DNA from: Halobacteriovorax sp. DA5
Lineage (GTDB): Bacteria; Bdellovibrionota; Bacteriovoracia; Bacteriovoracales; Bacteriovoracaceae
Direction of reading: 5' to 3'
Length of the DNA: 64,000 nt
Assembly: GCF_002903145.1 (NCBI RefSeq)
Contig: NZ_PPDJ01000001.1
Coordinates: 124,001-188,000 of the forward strand
The notes below the pieces were generated by a model. The model was not told the DNA's origin, did not search any database, and saw only the letters and a program-made list of their open reading frames with translations. Positions 1-8,362 of the stretch are shown piece after piece (position 1 is the first letter of the stretch; each line of letters begins with the position of its first letter). The translations under genes were made by a program, and so were the position numbers.

Positions 1-1
1 T

Positions 2-475
2 CAAACTGCCAAGAACGGTGCTAAAACAGGTAACTACATCTATTTCATCGTTTCAGGTAACAAAGACCTAAACACAGAACTTCAAAGACGTTTCAAAATC
101 AACGAAGACGTTCACAAGTATCTAATCATTAAACTAGCAGACAACAACGCAGACGCAGAAGCTGTTGTTAAAGCTTACAAAACTCCATTCTCAAAAGCAC
201 ACCCAGGTTCACAAACTGATGAACTAGAAAAAGGTGCAGAAAAAGATAAGAGAAGATTTGCTAAGAGAAAGAACTGTTGGTTCAAAGCAAACAGCATCAC
301 TGCAGACTGGAAAGATCCAAAAACTTACAACTGGCTTATCAACGAGTTTGGTAAAATTCAACCAGCAAGAGTTACAGGTGTTTCTACTAAGCACCACAGA
401 TGGGCACAATCTGCAATTAAGAGAGCAAGAAATATTGGTCTAGTATCTCACGTTAGAGGTGACTTCGCTCACTAA
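2..475 (+). CDS. rpsF-rpsR: bS6-bS18 ribosomal protein fusion (5' end outside window)
   Basis: The frame is open from the window edge to TAA at 473-475 (157 codons). The first ~50 visible residues are the C-terminal half of bS6 (NYIYFIVSG, then RRFKINEDVHKYLIIKL, matching the last strand and helix of S6). After a charged linker of about 35 residues comes a complete bS18: RRFAKRKNCWF, FGKIQPARVTG, AIKRARNIGLV. The linker has no in-frame stop and no ATG, GTG or TTG, so bS18 has no start of its own. In most bacteria rpsF and rpsR are separate genes; the two proteins are neighbours on the 30S platform, so a tether is structurally reasonable. It heads a cluster with DUF2232 and rplI, the usual order around rpsR. 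Identity of both domains is certain; that they stay joined in the mature ribosome is inference. Confidence 0.93.
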   Translation, partial: QTAKNGAKTGNYIYFIVSGNKDLNTELQRRFKINEDVHKYLIIKLADNNADAEAVVKAYKTPFSKAHPGSQTDELEKGAEKDKRRFAKRKNCWFKANSITADWKDPKTYNWLINEFGKIQPARVTGVSTKHHRWAQSAIKRARNIGLVSHVRGDFAH

Positions 476-516
476 GAGCGTTGAGAACTTAGTCTTAAGG
501 GAATTAGAAAAAGATA

Positions 517-1527
517 ATGAACGATAAGAAACCAAACACATTTACACTTATCTCAAAAGATAACTTCACAATTGGGAAGTTACTTTTCTTATGTGTAGTG
601 AGTTTGATCTTAAGTGTTGCTTATCCACTAGGTGTATTTTCACCACTTCCAGTGGCATTCGCTTTCTTAATCTATGGAAACTTAAAGACGCTTGTGACTT
701 TCGGTGTAATGATCGTTCTTTGCTTTATTGCTGCACAATCGAACGACTCTTTTTTAATCCTTGCTAACTCTGCGTACGTTTTATTCTACGCTGTTATCAT
801 TGGTTACTTGAGTGCCGCTACGATTTTACGCAATGAAGATCCTGTAAAAGGATTATTAAAGAGAGGATTTATACTCCTACTTGTGATCTTCGGACTTTTG
901 GGAACAATTGAAGTGATTTTTCCTTCAACAATCTCGACGACGATTACAACTTCAGTAAATGAAGGTTTGTCACAATTAAAGAATTCACCAGATTATAAAG
1001 AATTAATTGCTCGCGGTGGTGAAGTCGCAGCAACTTACCAAAGTGTTTTTGAAAACCCAGAAGATATCATTAAGAGAATCTATCAATGGGGCTTCTCTGT
1101 TATTTTTGTAAGTACGTTCTTTATTTTATGGTTAACAGTTTTCATGCTTTTAAGAAATGCAAAGTTATGGAAAATGCTTCATGGCTACAAATTTGGTCTA
1201 AAGCACTTTGTGCGCTTTCAAGTGCCAGAGTACTTTGCCCTTATCGTAGTTATTGGGCTAGCTCTCTTCTTAGGTGGAGAGTATATTGGTGGTGAGATTG
1301 TTGAGGTTATTGGCCTTAATATCTTACTTTGCTTAGGAATATTCTATTTCTTTCAAGGAATGGGTGTTTACTTAGACTTCTTAAAATATATTAAGGTGAC
1401 TGGGTTTGTTCGCTCAATTCTTGCGATTATGACTATTTTCTTTGCTCATCGTTTTATTGCGATTGTTGGCCTATTAGACTATTGGGTCAACTTTAGAAGA
1501 TTTTTTAAAAATAATAAGGAGATATAA
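517..1527 (+). CDS. DUF2232 (YybS-like) integral membrane protein
   Basis: A 336-residue polytopic membrane protein. Hydrophobic segments lie near residues 20-60, 62-100, 115-135, 190-215, 240-262, 265-290 and 300-325, with a polar extramembrane region at about 140-185. Its place between rpsR and rplI is the characteristic location of the DUF2232 family, and the length and hydrophobic pattern agree. The stop is 1 base before the rplI start, so the two are cotranscribed. The biochemical role of the family is unknown. The start at 517 has only a weak purine stretch (GAAAAAGATA) ahead of it. Confidence 0.75.
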   Translation: MNDKKPNTFTLISKDNFTIGKLLFLCVVSLILSVAYPLGVFSPLPVAFAFLIYGNLKTLVTFGVMIVLCFIAAQSNDSFLILANSAYVLFYAVIIGYLSAATILRNEDPVKGLLKRGFILLLVIFGLLGTIEVIFPSTISTTITTSVNEGLSQLKNSPDYKELIARGGEVAATYQSVFENPEDIIKRIYQWGFSVIFVSTFFILWLTVFMLLRNAKLWKMLHGYKFGLKHFVRFQVPEYFALIVVIGLALFLGGEYIGGEIVEVIGLNILLCLGIFYFFQGMGVYLDFLKYIKVTGFVRSILAIMTIFFAHRFIAIVGLLDYWVNFRRFFKNNKEI

Positions 1528-1528
1528 A

Positions 1529-2143
1529 ATGAAAGTTATTCTTAAAGAAACTGTAAAGTCTCTTGGTAACGTTGGTGAGATCGTTAACGTTTCAGCTGGT
1601 TATGCAAGAAACTTCCTAATTCCAAATGGTGCTGCAGTTCTAGCTGATGAATCAAACACAGCTCAGGTTAAGCACTTTGAGAAACTACTTGCTAAGCAAG
1701 TTGAAGCTGATAAAGCATCTGCAACAAAAGTTGCTGGTGCAATCAATGGACTAAACATTGAACTTATCAAAAGAGTTGGTACTAACGGTAAACTATTTGG
1801 TTCTGTTACTACTCACGAACTTTCTCTTGAACTAGGTAAACTAGGTCACGATGTAGAAAGAAGACACCTTCTTCTAGAAAACCCAATCCGTGCGATTGGT
1901 AGCTACGAAGTTAAAGCTAAGGTTTTCGCAGGTGTAGATGCTACTTTTACAGTAACTGTAAAAATGGATCCTGCTCAAGAAGAAGAAAACAAGAAAAAAG
2001 CTGAAGAACTTGCTGCAATGAAAGCTGCTCAAGAACTTCTTGCTAAAGAAGCTGCTGAAGCTGCTGCTTCTGGTGACAACTCAGGTGAGATGTCTGAAGA
2101 AGAAAAGCTTAAGATGGAAGCTAATAGAATCCTAAGAAGCTAA
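1529..2143 (+). CDS. rplI: 50S ribosomal protein bL9 with extended C-terminal tail
   Basis: bL9 binds 23S rRNA at the base of the L1 stalk. The N-terminal domain starts MKVILKETVKSLGNVGEIV and has the conserved GYARNFLIPNGAA segment; the second domain runs to about residue 150 (SVTTHELSLEL, then VKAKVFAGVDATFTVTV). At 204 residues it is about 50 longer than usual. The extra tail is Glu/Lys/Ala-rich (EEENKKKAEELAAMKAAQE), likely one helix with an acidic end. A good ribosome site (AAGGAG) sits 8 bases before ATG, inside the end of the DUF2232 gene. A terminator follows at about 2162, closing the ribosomal cluster. Confidence 0.95.
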   Translation: MKVILKETVKSLGNVGEIVNVSAGYARNFLIPNGAAVLADESNTAQVKHFEKLLAKQVEADKASATKVAGAINGLNIELIKRVGTNGKLFGSVTTHELSLELGKLGHDVERRHLLLENPIRAIGSYEVKAKVFAGVDATFTVTVKMDPAQEEENKKKAEELAAMKAAQELLAKEAAEAAASGDNSGEMSEEEKLKMEANRILRS

Positions 2144-2161
2144 TTTTTTTCTTATATTAAA

Positions 2162-2192
2162 GAGGGGGGCTTTAAGCCTCCCTTCTTTTTTC
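2162..2192 (+). terminator. Rho-independent terminator after rplI
   Basis: GGGGGGC, loop TTTAA, GCCTCCC (one G-U pair), then CTTCTTTTTTCT. It lies 20 bases after the rplI stop and separates the ribosomal cluster from dnaB. Confidence 0.85.
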
Positions 2193-2202
2193 TAATCATA
2201 TT

Positions 2203-3576
2203 ATGGGGCAGAATATGGTTGAGCAAAACAACTCGAACAACGCAAGAACACTTCCAAACGATACTCTTTCTGAGAAATCTCTACTTTCATGCTTAATTTT
2301 AGATAGTATGTCATTTGATGAAATCTCTGATTTAAAATTAGAGGGAAAGGATTTTTATAATCCGAAATATGGAATTGTATTCGATGCCATTAAAGATATG
2401 GTTCACTCGAATAACCCTGTTGATTACGTAACAATTTGTTCATATCTTTCAGACCACAATCGCCTTGATGAAATTGGTGGTCAGAACTTCATTCTTGATA
2501 TTACAGAAGATCAGGTATCAAGTGCAAACCTTCGTCACTATGCAAAGACTGTAAAAGACAAGGCGTCTCTTAGAGACCTCGTTCGCCAAGCTAGAAAGGT
2601 AGCGGACAAAGGTGCAACTTTCTCTGGAAATGCACAAGACTTCATTCAGGAAGTAGAATCAATCTTCTTTGGTCTTACAAACGAGGCCAAGCAAGGAAGT
2701 ATGATTAAGCTTAATGAGTGTCTAAAAGAAAACATTAAAGAAATTGAAGATACATCGCGCGTTGCCGGTGAGATTCATGGTGTACCGACTGGTTATGGTG
2801 CCCTTGATAAGTTATTACTTGGTATGCAACCTGGTCAGTTAATTATTCTAGCTGCCCGTCCTGCCATGGGGAAGACTGCTCTTGCTCTAAACGTTGCACA
2901 GAATGCTTGTGAGTTCTCAAAACTTCCAGTTGCTCTTTTCTCTCTGGAGATGATGGCCAAGGAACTTTCAATGAGACTTCTAACTCAACGTGCGAAGATC
3001 GATTCAAAAAGAATTCGTACAAAAGAGTTCCTTGAAACAGATTTAAGAAAAATTGGGCAGGGGATTCAGCAACTTGCTGATATGCCAATTTATATTAATG
3101 ATAATGCTGGGACAAACCTTCTTGATATTCAGTCTGCGTGTCGTAAGATCAAAGCATCTGAGGGTCTGGGACTTGTTGTTATCGACTACCTTCAGCTAAT
3201 GAGTTCACACAATAAGATGCTTCCTCGTGAACAGCAGATTGCGGAAATTTCAAGGGGCCTAAAGAATATGGCCAAAGAACTTGAGTGTCCGGTAATCGCA
3301 CTTTCACAGCTTAACCGTGGGGTTGAATCTCGTCCTAACAAACGTCCAATGACTTCGGATCTTCGTGAATCTGGATCAATTGAGCAGGATGCGGATATTA
3401 TTATGTTCGTATATCGTGATGAATATTATAACCCTGATACAAAAGATCAGGGGATTGCAGAAGTTATCGTTGGTAAAAACCGTGGTGGTGAAGTTGGAAC
3501 TGCAAAGCTAACATTCGTTGGTGCGCATACAAGTTTCGAAAATATCGCCTATGCACAAGACGATGGCAGAAACTAG
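2203..3576 (+). CDS. dnaB: Replicative DNA helicase DnaB
   Basis: Hexameric 5'-3' helicase that unwinds the replication fork and recruits primase. The N-terminal domain (LPNDTLSEKSLLSCLILD) is followed by the RecA-like domain with Walker A ARPAMGKTALAL (about residues 216-227), Walker B VVIDYLQLM, and the DnaB signatures LSQLNRGVE and DLRESGSIEQDAD. Length 457 is normal. ATG at 2215 (MVEQNN) is at least as likely a start as 2203: it has GGGG about 6 bases upstream, whereas 2203 has no visible ribosome site. The dnaB position just after rpsR-rplI is widely conserved. The next gene overlaps its 3' end, implying translational coupling. Confidence 0.96.
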   Translation: MGQNMVEQNNSNNARTLPNDTLSEKSLLSCLILDSMSFDEISDLKLEGKDFYNPKYGIVFDAIKDMVHSNNPVDYVTICSYLSDHNRLDEIGGQNFILDITEDQVSSANLRHYAKTVKDKASLRDLVRQARKVADKGATFSGNAQDFIQEVESIFFGLTNEAKQGSMIKLNECLKENIKEIEDTSRVAGEIHGVPTGYGALDKLLLGMQPGQLIILAARPAMGKTALALNVAQNACEFSKLPVALFSLEMMAKELSMRLLTQRAKIDSKRIRTKEFLETDLRKIGQGIQQLADMPIYINDNAGTNLLDIQSACRKIKASEGLGLVVIDYLQLMSSHNKMLPREQQIAEISRGLKNMAKELECPVIALSQLNRGVESRPNKRPMTSDLRESGSIEQDADIIMFVYRDEYYNPDTKDQGIAEVIVGKNRGGEVGTAKLTFVGAHTSFENIAYAQDDGRN

Positions 3577-4711
3577 TCAATCGACTTACGCTCTCTTTAA
3601 ACATGAAGAAGGCTTCTTAAAACTTGAGAGGCCTTCAAAATACCTTCATATAACAAATAAGAAAATTTACGATCGACTCCGTCAAACTGAACAGGACTTC
3701 TCTGTTGCTGCTTTAAAAGACTTATTAGGACACTGCTGGCATGTGCAATCTCTGCATTATGAATTAGGCCATTACTTTTTGTCTGATGCCCCTTACTTTG
3801 AAGAAGAGCTAAGCCTTGCAACACTTATAAACTTTGAAGAGAAAAGCATTATAAGGCCTACAGAAGCCCATAAGAAAACGACAGCTACAGTAGAAAAAAT
3901 TATTACTAAAGATGAGTATGAAAATCTATTTCATAAGACATATGAAAATTTATTGGCCGGAAATTGTTACCAGCTAAATCTAACTTCTCTTATCGAGTTA
4001 AAAATTTCAAATACAGATGATCTGATTAATACATTTTTAAGTATAGAGCTTTATCCCAAGCTCGGTGAATTTGCACATATCCTAAGTCTTCCATTTGAAG
4101 AGCGTCTCGTTATTAGTAATTCTCCAGAATGCTTATACGAGTATGACCAGGAAAGAAAAAAACTCACAACAAGACCAATCAAGGGAACTGTGGCCGATCA
4201 TCTTGGCAAAGACTTCTTAATTAACGACGTCAAAAATACAAGTGAACTCAATATAATTACAGACCTCTTAAGACATGATCTGTCTGCCATTGGAAAAAAC
4301 TTTTCAAAAGTTGAATCAATGCGCGAATTTTTTTATGTGCCAGGACTTATTCATCAGTACTCTAAAATAAGTGTGGAGCTAGAAGAGTGCAACAACCTCT
4401 CTTTAGTTACCTCCCTGTTTCCAGGAGGAAGTATCACTGGTGCACCGAAGAAAAGAGTCGTTGAATTGATAAAAAATATTGAAAACAAAGACCGAGGAAT
4501 TTACACAGGTTCTACCATTTTAAATTTTGACAATATTTATAAATCATCTATAAATATCCGTTCTTTAGACATTACATCATCTTCTAACCTCGCTCTATAC
4601 GGGGCAGGAGGAGGAATCACTCTACTGAGTGACGCTGAGAGCGAATTCTTCGAACTAAAAGCCAAAGCTAATAGCTTTCTTAAGGTTTTCTTTAAGGATG
4701 TAAAAATCTAA
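3563..4711 (+). CDS. pabB: Aminodeoxychorismate synthase component I (PabB-type)
   Basis: Chorismate-binding enzyme making 4-amino-4-deoxychorismate, the folate precursor of p-aminobenzoate. Diagnostic motifs: CYQLNLTS near residue 130, RPIKGTVADHLGKDF, ELNIITDLLRHDLS, and the catalytic FPGGSITGAPKKR. The Lys in PIKGT is the residue that distinguishes PabB from TrpE (PIAGT), so I prefer PabB over anthranilate synthase. No glutamine amidotransferase (PabA) gene is adjacent. The start lies inside dnaB: ATG 3563 (MAETSQ) or ATG 3551 (MHKTMAE), neither with a clear ribosome site, so translation probably depends on dnaB readthrough coupling. Confidence 0.85.
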   Translation: MAETSQSTYALFKHEEGFLKLERPSKYLHITNKKIYDRLRQTEQDFSVAALKDLLGHCWHVQSLHYELGHYFLSDAPYFEEELSLATLINFEEKSIIRPTEAHKKTTATVEKIITKDEYENLFHKTYENLLAGNCYQLNLTSLIELKISNTDDLINTFLSIELYPKLGEFAHILSLPFEERLVISNSPECLYEYDQERKKLTTRPIKGTVADHLGKDFLINDVKNTSELNIITDLLRHDLSAIGKNFSKVESMREFFYVPGLIHQYSKISVELEECNNLSLVTSLFPGGSITGAPKKRVVELIKNIENKDRGIYTGSTILNFDNIYKSSINIRSLDITSSSNLALYGAGGGITLLSDAESEFFELKAKANSFLKVFFKDVKI

Positions 4712-4738
4712 TAAATTCTTACATCTGTTTTGTTAGTT

Positions 4739-4768
4739 TTGACATTCAAATATCACGCTAGATATGAT
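4739..4768 (+). promoter_or_regulatory. Sigma-70-type promoter
   Basis: TTGACA at 4739-4744 is a perfect -35 box; TATGAT at 4763-4768 is a near-perfect -10 box, 18 bases apart. It points at the small gene starting at 4844, giving a leader of about 70 bases. Confidence 0.7.
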
Positions 4769-4843
4769 TTTTTTGTGACAAAGTGAAGCAAAGGATTGCT
4801 CCAACATGGATCGTTGAAAATTTGTCGCAGGAGAGGGAAGTCA

Positions 4844-5077
4844 ATGGATATGACAAACAACACAACACAGACAACACAGAACAAAGATACTCACAACAAG
4901 GACGTTATGGTGCAATTAAATGATTTAGTTGAAATCTCAGGTGTACCAACTGATTTCATTAAGAAAGAGTTAATGCTTGATGATACTGTTTCAATGGATG
5001 AATTGAGATCAAAAATGCTTAAGTTTCTCGACACAACATTTCAAGAGAATGGTGTCGATACTTCTAAAGTAAAATAG
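4844..5077 (+). CDS. Small hypothetical protein, 77 residues
   Basis: ATG 4844 follows a strong ribosome site (GGAGAGGGAAG, ending 3 bases before it); an upstream ATG at 4796 has no such site. The product has a Thr/Asn/Gln-rich first 18 residues and then a charged, probably helical part (VMVQLNDLVEISGVPTDFI, then KKELMLDDTVSMDELRSK). There is no signal peptide or membrane segment, so it is probably cytoplasmic. It sits alone between a consensus promoter (4739) and a terminator (5127), which argues for a real, well expressed gene. I do not recognise the family. Confidence 0.7.
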   Translation: MDMTNNTTQTTQNKDTHNKDVMVQLNDLVEISGVPTDFIKKELMLDDTVSMDELRSKMLKFLDTTFQENGVDTSKVK

Positions 5078-5126
5078 TCAGTTAATCTTTTGGAAACATA
5101 GGACTTGTTTCTCAATAATCTCCTTA

Positions 5127-5172
5127 ATGCCCTTCTTATTAAGCTTAGGTTTAGTGAGAGGGGCATTTTTTT
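5127..5172 (+). terminator. Terminator-like hairpin after the 77-residue gene
   Basis: AATGCCC pairs with GGGCATT across a loop of about 25 bases (with partial further pairing of TTCT and AGAG), followed by a run of seven Ts. The loop is long for an intrinsic terminator. Confidence 0.55.
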
Positions 5173-5248
5173 ATTCTCCTTACTGAACATCTTCAATCGG
5201 TAGAAATTTCCACAACTATGCAATTTAAAGTGCTTACTAAAATTTTAT

Positions 5249-5275
5249 TAAGGTAAGACTTCTCATTTCCGATAC
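5249..5275 (+). promoter_or_regulatory. Sigma-28 (FliA)-like promoter of motA
   Basis: TAAGGTAA, 11-base spacer, TCCGATAC. The family consensus is TAAAGTTT, 11 bases, GCCGATAA; the -10 matches at 6 of 8 positions. It lies 38 bases before motA, a flagellar gene, which is what FliA normally controls. Confidence 0.6.
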
Positions 5276-5312
5276 TTAGAATGAAATAGGAAAATTTTCA
5301 TAGGAATGTTGT

Positions 5313-6080
5313 ATGGATATAGCATCAGTCATTGGATTAGTATTAGCAGTAGGTGGAATCATGGGTTCCATTATGTCAGGTGGGGCGATCTCAATTTTCA
5401 TTGATGTCCCTTCAGTACTTGTTGTTGGTCTAGGTCTAATCGGAGTAACTCTTTATCGTTGGCCAATGGAGGTTGTAAAAGGTCTTGTTGCAATTGCAAT
5501 GAAATCGATCTTCTTCACGCCAGTTGATCCTAAAGACAAAATTAACAAAATTAAAGAACTAGCAGAGCTTGCCAGACGTGAGTCAGTTTTTGCTTTAGAG
5601 AAAGCTGAAATTGATGATCCGTTTATGAAGAAGGCGATGACTCTTGCAGCGGATAACAGACCTCCTGAAGTTATTGCTTCGATTCTCCAAATGGATATTG
5701 ATTCAATGGAGTCTCGTCACAAGACTGGGGCAGATGTTTTTGATGGTGTTGCGGCAGATGGCCCTGCTATGGGAATGATCGGGACCCTAATCGGTCTGGT
5801 ACAGATGCTTCAGAACCTTTCAGATCCGTCGGCGATTGGTCCGGCCATGGCCGTTGCCCTTCTGACAACGTTCTATGGTGCGATTATTGCCAACGTTTTT
5901 GCAGGACCTGTTAAAAATAAAATTTCATACCGATCACAAATGGAACTTATGTCCATGAGTATTGTAGTAGCGGGAACACTTGGAATTGTTGCAGGTGAAA
6001 ACCCTCGTATGATTATTGAAAAACTTAATTCATTCCTTCCGCCAAGTGAAAGATCTGCTTCGGATGAAGGTGAAGAATAG
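5313..6080 (+). CDS. motA: Flagellar motor stator protein MotA
   Basis: Inner-membrane proton- or sodium-channel subunit of the flagellar stator. The 255 residues show TM1-TM2 at about 5-50 (IGLVLAVGGIMGSIMSGG; SVLVVGLGLIGVTLYRW), a charged cytoplasmic loop (RRESVFALEKAEIDDPFMKKA), and TM3-TM4 with the conserved GPAMGMIGTLIGLVQML and TTFYGAIIANVFAGP. ExbB/TolQ homologues are related but shorter in the loop and pair with short partners; the next gene encodes a peptidoglycan-binding MotB, which settles the call. A sigma-28-like promoter lies upstream. Confidence 0.93.
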   Translation: MDIASVIGLVLAVGGIMGSIMSGGAISIFIDVPSVLVVGLGLIGVTLYRWPMEVVKGLVAIAMKSIFFTPVDPKDKINKIKELAELARRESVFALEKAEIDDPFMKKAMTLAADNRPPEVIASILQMDIDSMESRHKTGADVFDGVAADGPAMGMIGTLIGLVQMLQNLSDPSAIGPAMAVALLTTFYGAIIANVFAGPVKNKISYRSQMELMSMSIVVAGTLGIVAGENPRMIIEKLNSFLPPSERSASDEGEE

Positions 6081-6145
6081 GCTTAAAACCAATAAAAAAA
6101 CCAGTATTTGAGGAATAAATACTAAAGGTAATCAAGGAGTAAGAA

Positions 6146-6991
6146 ATGGCAGATGATAGTGCTGCAGTAGTAGATGATGGTGGTAAAGCAAAGTGTCCTG
6201 AGTGTGTTCCTGGCCTTCCGGGGTGGATGGCTACATTCTCTGACCTTGTAACACTTCTACTAACATTCTTCGTACTACTTCTTTCTTTTGCAAAGACTGA
6301 GACTGCTAAGTATGAAGCGGCCCTTGGTTCAATTCGCAATGCCTTTGGTGGTAACGTTCTTCAGCAGGGTGAAGTTATTCAAAAGGGGAAGTCTCCTGAT
6401 AACTTTCCAACAATGATGGAATCACAAACTCCAATCAAACCATTTCCAATTGAATTTCTTACAATGGAAGGGTTACTTGATAAACACGAAATTAATCGTG
6501 GCTCTGAAGAAGTTTTAAAAAATATGCGCCACGACCTTAAGGAATTTAACTTAAGCGAAAATGTGACAGTATATGAACAATCTGAAGGGATCGTTGTTCG
6601 TATAAAAGATAAAATCTATTTTAAACGCGGCTCTGTTGAAATTGAATCAACAAAGATTGCGGTATCTTCTTATCAGCGAATGATTGATCTTCTTAAAAAG
6701 CGAAATTGGAAAGTCTTTGTTATGGGTTATGCTGCTCGCGGTGAAGTTTCTAATGATGGTAAGAGTGATGCTCTTGAGTTATCATCGGCCCGTGCCACTG
6801 CGGCCACTAAATCTCTTATTAGAAGAGGGATCAATCCAGAAAGAATTTCAACGGTATTTTATGGTGATACTCGTTTAACTGATCTTCCTGGTCGATCTCA
6901 AATGGAGATTGATAATGAAAATCGTAAAGTTGAATTTATGATTAGAAAACGTGATCTAGAAGATAATGGCCACAAAGTTGAAGCACAATAA
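6146..6991 (+). CDS. motB: Flagellar motor stator protein MotB
   Basis: Stator partner that anchors MotA to peptidoglycan and carries the ion-binding aspartate. One N-terminal membrane segment (WMATFSDLVTLLLTFFVLLL) has that aspartate at residue 33. The OmpA-like peptidoglycan-binding domain occupies the C-terminal half (about residues 145-270; IYFKRGSVEIES, then SSARATAATKSLIRRGI and NRKVEFMI). Length 281 is normal. Ribosome site AAGGAG precedes ATG. The 26-base overlap with the following pseudouridine synthase gene suggests cotranscription. Confidence 0.94.
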   Translation: MADDSAAVVDDGGKAKCPECVPGLPGWMATFSDLVTLLLTFFVLLLSFAKTETAKYEAALGSIRNAFGGNVLQQGEVIQKGKSPDNFPTMMESQTPIKPFPIEFLTMEGLLDKHEINRGSEEVLKNMRHDLKEFNLSENVTVYEQSEGIVVRIKDKIYFKRGSVEIESTKIAVSSYQRMIDLLKKRNWKVFVMGYAARGEVSNDGKSDALELSSARATAATKSLIRRGINPERISTVFYGDTRLTDLPGRSQMEIDNENRKVEFMIRKRDLEDNGHKVEAQ

Positions 6992-7880
6992 TAATTTCTG
7001 TAATCTCACTGAAAAAGATACATTAAAGGAGTTCCTTAAAGGGGAGCTCCATTTTTCCAATAAAGCAATCAAGACCTCTTATATATCAAAGGTTGCGCTT
7101 CAGTCGCATCTTGCTCCTAAGAGTGAGCTATATCTGCCAAGAGACCTTTTAAATCGCTATCACGTCAATCCTATCTACACAGGAGTTGCTATTGAAGTGA
7201 TTTATGAGGATGATATTTTTATCGTTTTAAATAAGCCACAGGGAATCCACGGACACCCTATGGAGTATAGTGAAACAAATACTGTTCTTAATTTCATGCG
7301 TGATCACTTTAATCTTCCAAGCCTTGGAAACCCTCGCTCGGATTATGAGAAGGGCCTTTTATATCGCCTTGATAAGTTAACGAGTGGTGTGCTTATCTAT
7401 ATTAAAGATGAGCTCATCCATGAGAATCTTCGTAATTCTTTTTCTCAAATTGCAAAAGAGAAGACTTACTTGGCCGTCGTAAGTGGCAAGCTTGAAGAGA
7501 GTTTACATCTAACAGATCGTCTCGTTTCAAGTGGAATTAAAGGTGAGAAGATGATTGTGAATGATGTTGGAGTGGAAGCGACTTTAAAGGTAGATTCTCT
7601 CTACTATCACGAAAGGAAGAATCTTACGTTAGTTAGGGTTACACTCAACGAAGGACATCGCCATCAGATACGTGTTCAACTTTCTAATGCTGGCCTTCCA
7701 ATTATCGGGGATCCGCTTTATAACGAAGAATATAATAAAGAACAAGATAAGCGTCTTTATTTACACGCATTTCAGTATTGCTTAGACGTTAATGGACACA
7801 CGACTTGTTTTAAAGCAGAGAAGGCAGACTTATTCTGCGACCTCTTGGACTTGGATAGTCTGATGGATGTGGCGAGCTAG
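6966..7880 (+). CDS. RluA/RluD-family pseudouridine synthase
   Basis: Converts uridine to pseudouridine in rRNA or tRNA. The catalytic motif is YRLDKLTSGVL with the nucleophile Asp at residue 136 (the usual first residue is His). Other family signs are IVLNKPQGIHGHP at 86-98, EKTYLAVVSG, and the C-terminal GHRHQIRVQLSNAGLPIIGD (20 residues), the last being the RluA-type motif. The N-terminal ~75 residues resemble a degenerate S4-like region. The start overlaps motB by 26 bases with no clear ribosome site. The 3' end overlaps the convergent gene at 7830 by 51 bases. The exact target uridine cannot be read from sequence. Confidence 0.88.
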   Translation: MATKLKHNNNFCNLTEKDTLKEFLKGELHFSNKAIKTSYISKVALQSHLAPKSELYLPRDLLNRYHVNPIYTGVAIEVIYEDDIFIVLNKPQGIHGHPMEYSETNTVLNFMRDHFNLPSLGNPRSDYEKGLLYRLDKLTSGVLIYIKDELIHENLRNSFSQIAKEKTYLAVVSGKLEESLHLTDRLVSSGIKGEKMIVNDVGVEATLKVDSLYYHERKNLTLVRVTLNEGHRHQIRVQLSNAGLPIIGDPLYNEEYNKEQDKRLYLHAFQYCLDVNGHTTCFKAEKADLFCDLLDLDSLMDVAS

Positions 7881-8327
7881 GTTATTCTTATTCTTAAGAG
7901 TCTTTAACTTCACGACATATTTCCCTTCTGAAAGAGAAGAGAGAATCATTTTTGGGTGAACAAGTTTCACAACGACCATCATCGTACGCTCAAGACTTTC
8001 ATCCATAGCATAGCGTGAAATTGAAATATAAGAATTGGCCAACGCCTTATACATTTCTTGGCGAAGGATTTCTTTGTCAGTGCCTTCTGGTACGATCTTT
8101 TCATCAACAGGAATTGTCACTTCGAGATTATTTTTATTACATTCAATCTTCCAAGAAGGGTGCATATACTTATCAAGACGCACTTTTACTGAACGACATG
8201 AAGTTGCAAGCATACTATCCGCTCTTTTTTGAAAGGCACCGTTTTCTCTTAACTGAAAGATAAAGATAATAAATATTAATATTCCGAATCCTAGTACTGG
8301 ATTTCTAAGTAGTGATTTCAATACCAT
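7830..8327 (-). CDS. Hypothetical single-pass membrane protein, 165 residues
   Basis: Starts MVLKSLLRNPVLGFGILIFIIFIFQL: a short basic N-terminus and one hydrophobic helix (about residues 10-27), so an inner-membrane anchored protein or one with an uncleaved signal. The rest is soluble, with mixed charged segments (SVKVRLDKYMHPSWKI; KYVVKLKTLKNKNN) and one pair of Cys (43 and 63 region). I do not recognise the family. Its last 17 codons overlap the end of the pseudouridine synthase gene on the other strand. Confidence 0.65.
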   Translation of the reverse strand: MVLKSLLRNPVLGFGILIFIIFIFQLRENGAFQKRADSMLATSCRSVKVRLDKYMHPSWKIECNKNNLEVTIPVDEKIVPEGTDKEILRQEMYKALANSYISISRYAMDESLERTMMVVVKLVHPKMILSSLSEGKYVVKLKTLKNKNNLARHIHQTIQVQEVAE

Positions 8328-8362
8328 AGCAATATTATCGCACTAAATTTTATAAAAATCAC

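Noticed and set aside
5313..6991. ExbB/ExbD or TolQ/TolR instead of MotA/MotB
   Set aside because: The second protein has a full OmpA-like peptidoglycan-binding domain and the first has the MotA cytoplasmic loop.
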